Positions 61,850-64,000 of a stretch of 64,000 nucleotides of DNA are shown here, piece by piece. A program made the translations under genes and the position numbers. The DNA is taken from contig JAQFVV010006215.1 in assembly GCA_028023455.1 (NCBI GenBank), positions 2,118,580 to 2,182,579 of the forward strand. The letters are read 5' to 3'. Position 1 is the stretch's first letter. Each line of letters opens with the position of its first letter. This DNA is from Epiperipatus broadwayi (taxonomy: Eukaryota > Onychophora > Udeonychophora > Euonychophora > Peripatidae). The notes below the pieces were generated by a model. The model saw only the letters and a list, made by a program, of their open reading frames with translations, was not told the origin of the DNA and ran no database searches.

Positions 61850-62105
61850 GGCAAAACTCTCCATATAGTAGTGCAGTGTTCTCAGATCCAAAGCTCCTCA
61901 CTGATGAAAGCCACAAACTAGAAGCTAGTCTGGGGATATTGAATGAGTAGGCGCTAGAAAGGGATTTTACGCACAAACCTTCTTGTATCCATTGATTATT
62001 CTGGCTTGCACTGAGTGGCACTACTGTATGGAGAGTTTTGCCTGTTTTAACAGCTTCAGCAAGCATAAAAAATGGTGATATGTGATGTTTAGTGGTTTTT
62101 TACTC
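61850..62105 (+). repeat. Family B terminal unit (pLTR-like) preceding the PLE coding remnant
   Basis: AAACAGGCAAAACTCTCC at 61848 is mirrored by GGAGAGTTTTGCCTGTTT near 62036-62053, and the hammerhead lies between. The segment after it (62060-62100, GTGATGTTTAGTGG) matches 40335-40360 in the other family B array. The arrangement, terminal repeat then reverse transcriptase in the same sense, is that of a Penelope-like element. The reverse-strand open frame here is an artefact of the repeat. Confidence 0.75.
61889..61941 (+). ncRNA. Hammerhead ribozyme motif, type I (family B)
   Basis: Stem I CAA-AGC-TCCTCA with TGGGGA-TA-TTG (six pairs including one wobble, an internal loop, three pairs). 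The core CTGATGA is canonical. Stem II is decayed (AAGC-CACAA-ACTA). GAAG replaces GAAA. A two-base-pair stem III leads to GTC with cleavage expected after 61930. Comparison with the copy at 40040-40092 suggests an ancestral stem II AGGC-CACAA-GCCT. Confidence 0.7.
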
Positions 62106-62159
62106 TAATTAATAAATGTGATTTTTACATGAAACATATTATTTTGTGAGTTAATTGAT

Positions 62160-63250
62160 CTAATGGCAGGAATCCATTGAAATCATTTGATGGTGAACAA
62201 AAATTGGCATTCTTAGATGTTCTTGTGAAAAGACTTGATCTGGAAAAATCAAAACTACAGTTTAAAGAAAACTCACATATACAAGAAAATACTTAGCATA
62301 TGCATTCAAGCACACTAGAAACACAAAACATGGAGTTATACTATCACTATGGAACAGAGCAAAAGAAGTTTGTTCAGAAACCAGAGATTTGAAAAAAGAA
62401 AAGATCTATATAGAACAAACTCTTACAAAAAATGGTTATCTATCAGCTGTTATTAAGAAAACCCTAAATAGACAACAAACAGAACTATCAAAAGAAAAAA
62501 AGTAGTGTATCCTTACATACCAAAAATAGGAAACAAATTAAGGAAAATCTGCAATCAGTATCAGAACAGCTTTCCAGAGCCATACCATACGATGAGGAAT
62601 TTCAATGTCCACAAAGCCCAAACTTGAAATGCTGAAAAGCAAAAACTGCATGTGTGAAATATCGTGAATGTGGAATTGGTGAGACTAGCTGTTCCATTGA
62701 AAAGTGATTCCAAGAACACAAACTGATTATTAGGAGACAGAAAACAGATTTGTCCAAGATAGCAGACCATGTATATACCAATGAATTGGTGAGACCAATT
62801 GCCCCATTGAAAAGTGACTCCAAGAACCCAAACTGATTATGTGGAATTGGTGAGACTAGCTGTTCCATTGAAAAGTGATTCCAAGAACACAAACTGATTA
62901 TTAGGAGACAGAAAACAGATTTGTCCAAGATAGCAGACCATGTATATACCAATGAATTGGTGAGACCAATTGCCCCATTGAAAAGTGACTCCAAGAACCC
63001 AAACTGATTATTAGGCGAGAGAAAACAGATTTGTCCAATGTAGCAGACCATGTATGTACCAATGAACATAATGTTCAATTGGGAAAATACAAAAATATTG
63101 GATAGAGAAGAATAGTACAAAGAAGAAAATTTAAAAAAGCTGCTCACATGACAATGATGACCAACCACATAAATCAATCTAATGTGACTATACATAATAT
63201 ATGGAAACCACTAATCAACTTTAAGAAAAAATGGAGAAATCAGGAGGAAC
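62160..63250 (+). pseudogene. Penelope-like element remnant: reverse transcriptase end plus GIY-YIG endonuclease
   Basis: Across frame shifts: KSFDGEQKLAFLDVLVKRLD (the FLDV-L motif), NTKHGVILSLWNRAKEVCSE, LKKEKIYIEQTLTKNGYLSA and VIKK, then VYPYIPKIGNKLRK. This is the end of the PLE reverse transcriptase. A GIY-YIG-like segment follows: CVKYRECGIGETSCSIEK, a stop, FQEHKLIIRRQKTD and ADHVYTNEH. The region 62669-62840 is duplicated in tandem (period 172 bp). Many stops; inactive. The reverse-strand open frame 62602-63195 is a shadow of the duplication. Confidence 0.85.
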
Positions 63251-63291
63251 CTCATAGATAAGTATATGAAATTTCTATTGACTGTTGCCTT

Positions 63292-63450
63292 TGGCAGAGT
63301 GGCTCAATTGGTTAGAGCATTGCCTTAAAATTCAAGAATCTAAGGATCCAGGTTTGATTCCCATGCTAGTACTGTCACTGGTCAGGCCAGCCATTACTTG
63401 AAGAAGAGAGGAGAATAATATCTCGAAATGTGCATATATTTAAATAAAGT
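63292..63450 (+). mobile_element. tRNA-derived SINE
   Basis: A-box TGGCTCAATTGG (63300-63311) and B-box GGTTTGATTCC (63350-63360) have tRNA-like spacing. The head resembles a tRNA but has no paired acceptor stem. The body GTCAGGCCAGCCATTACTTG is followed by a GAGA...TCTC hairpin and GAAATGT, then an AAATAAAGTT tail. The tail and the next 100 bp recur at 48250-48390 on the other strand. Confidence 0.7.
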
Positions 63451-64000
63451 TAATTTTGATCTAAAAAACATTCAATACTTATATTAGATGATGGTAATAG
63501 ATCTAATATATAAATACAACTAAAATACCATCATCACAAACCTTTAGGATAACCCATTATAATGTATTTTCTGCTGTCTTGTCTAAAATATAACTGCTGT
63601 TACACATAAACTTTTTAAAAAAATTTGCTAACAAAAAAGTAAATAACCAGTAAGTAGACATAGAACTGTTTTTATAAGTATGTTTGTATGTCACCTGAGC
63701 ACAAATCTCAATTATCATAGGATTTAGCAATGTCTTTTTAGGAATAAATCTCATCTTGACTTTAAAAATATTATATATTGGTGATATTGATTTTTCTGAA
63801 TGTAGTTAACCAACAAATAAAAAGATTAATAATAAAAATATTACTAATAGTATAATGAATTGTTTTTAGTAAACATGTTTTAAGGTTTAATAAAAAACTG
63901 ATGCCAAATGAACATTAATTTTGAAGATTTTTCAGATAGGTGCCTTTATTAGTAACAATAATTAATTAGCTCAAAAATCCAATGAATGATTTTTTTTAAT

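Noticed and set aside
62602-63195. 197-codon reverse-strand frame with internal repeats
   Set aside because: Antisense to the PLE GIY-YIG region. Its repeats are the 172-bp DNA duplication.
63292-63368. tRNA gene
   Set aside because: A and B boxes are good but the acceptor stem does not pair and the sequence continues into a SINE body and A/T-rich tail.

Overview
The window is AT-rich eukaryotic (animal) DNA holding one recognisable host gene on the + strand and a dense load of mobile elements in its introns. The gene is an invertebrate KAT6A/KAT6B (MOZ/MORF, enok-type) MYST histone acetyltransferase. Five internal exons join in frame with canonical GT-AG sites: 9825-10879, 18605-18696, 51282-51403, 54094-54166 and 61318-61548. 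They encode a low-complexity linker, the short helix before the MYST domain, the first MYST strands, the C2HC zinc finger and the central MYST fold up to the conserved GYFSK. The N-terminal PHD/NEMM part lies to the left of the window. The acetyl-CoA loop, catalytic Glu and C-terminus lie to the right. The species cannot be fixed; the zinc-finger and HPPANEIYR region reads more like lophotrochozoan, cnidarian or vertebrate KAT6 than insect KAT6.

Layout: 1-9824 is intron with two copies of a long-terminal-inverted-repeat DNA element, one complete at 5347-9396 and itself hosting a second TIR element at 7052-8171. 10880-18604 is a quiet AT-rich intron. 18697-51281 is a 32.6 kb intron with two copies of one RTE-type LINE, a third degraded reverse transcriptase, hAT-type short elements, several large foldbacks, a Merlin-type transposase fragment inside an inverted repeat, two pogo/Tigger-like elements, a decayed LTR-retroelement and a hammerhead-bearing tandem repeat. 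54167-61317 holds another TIR element, a foldback, and a hammerhead-bearing repeat array broken by a 1.9 kb hAT that has itself been invaded. 61549-64000 holds a Penelope-like element (PLE) remnant preceded by a hammerhead motif, then a tRNA-derived SINE.

The most interesting signals are two families of tandem repeat units (about 340-400 bp and 446 bp) that carry type I hammerhead ribozyme folds in the style of PLE terminal repeats or retrozymes. Next is a set of TIR elements that share a structured, GC-richer terminal module, begin with GG and have 8-bp target duplications; they may be non-autonomous Merlin relatives. Several insertions are proved inside the window, because an uninterrupted paralogous copy of the target is also present.
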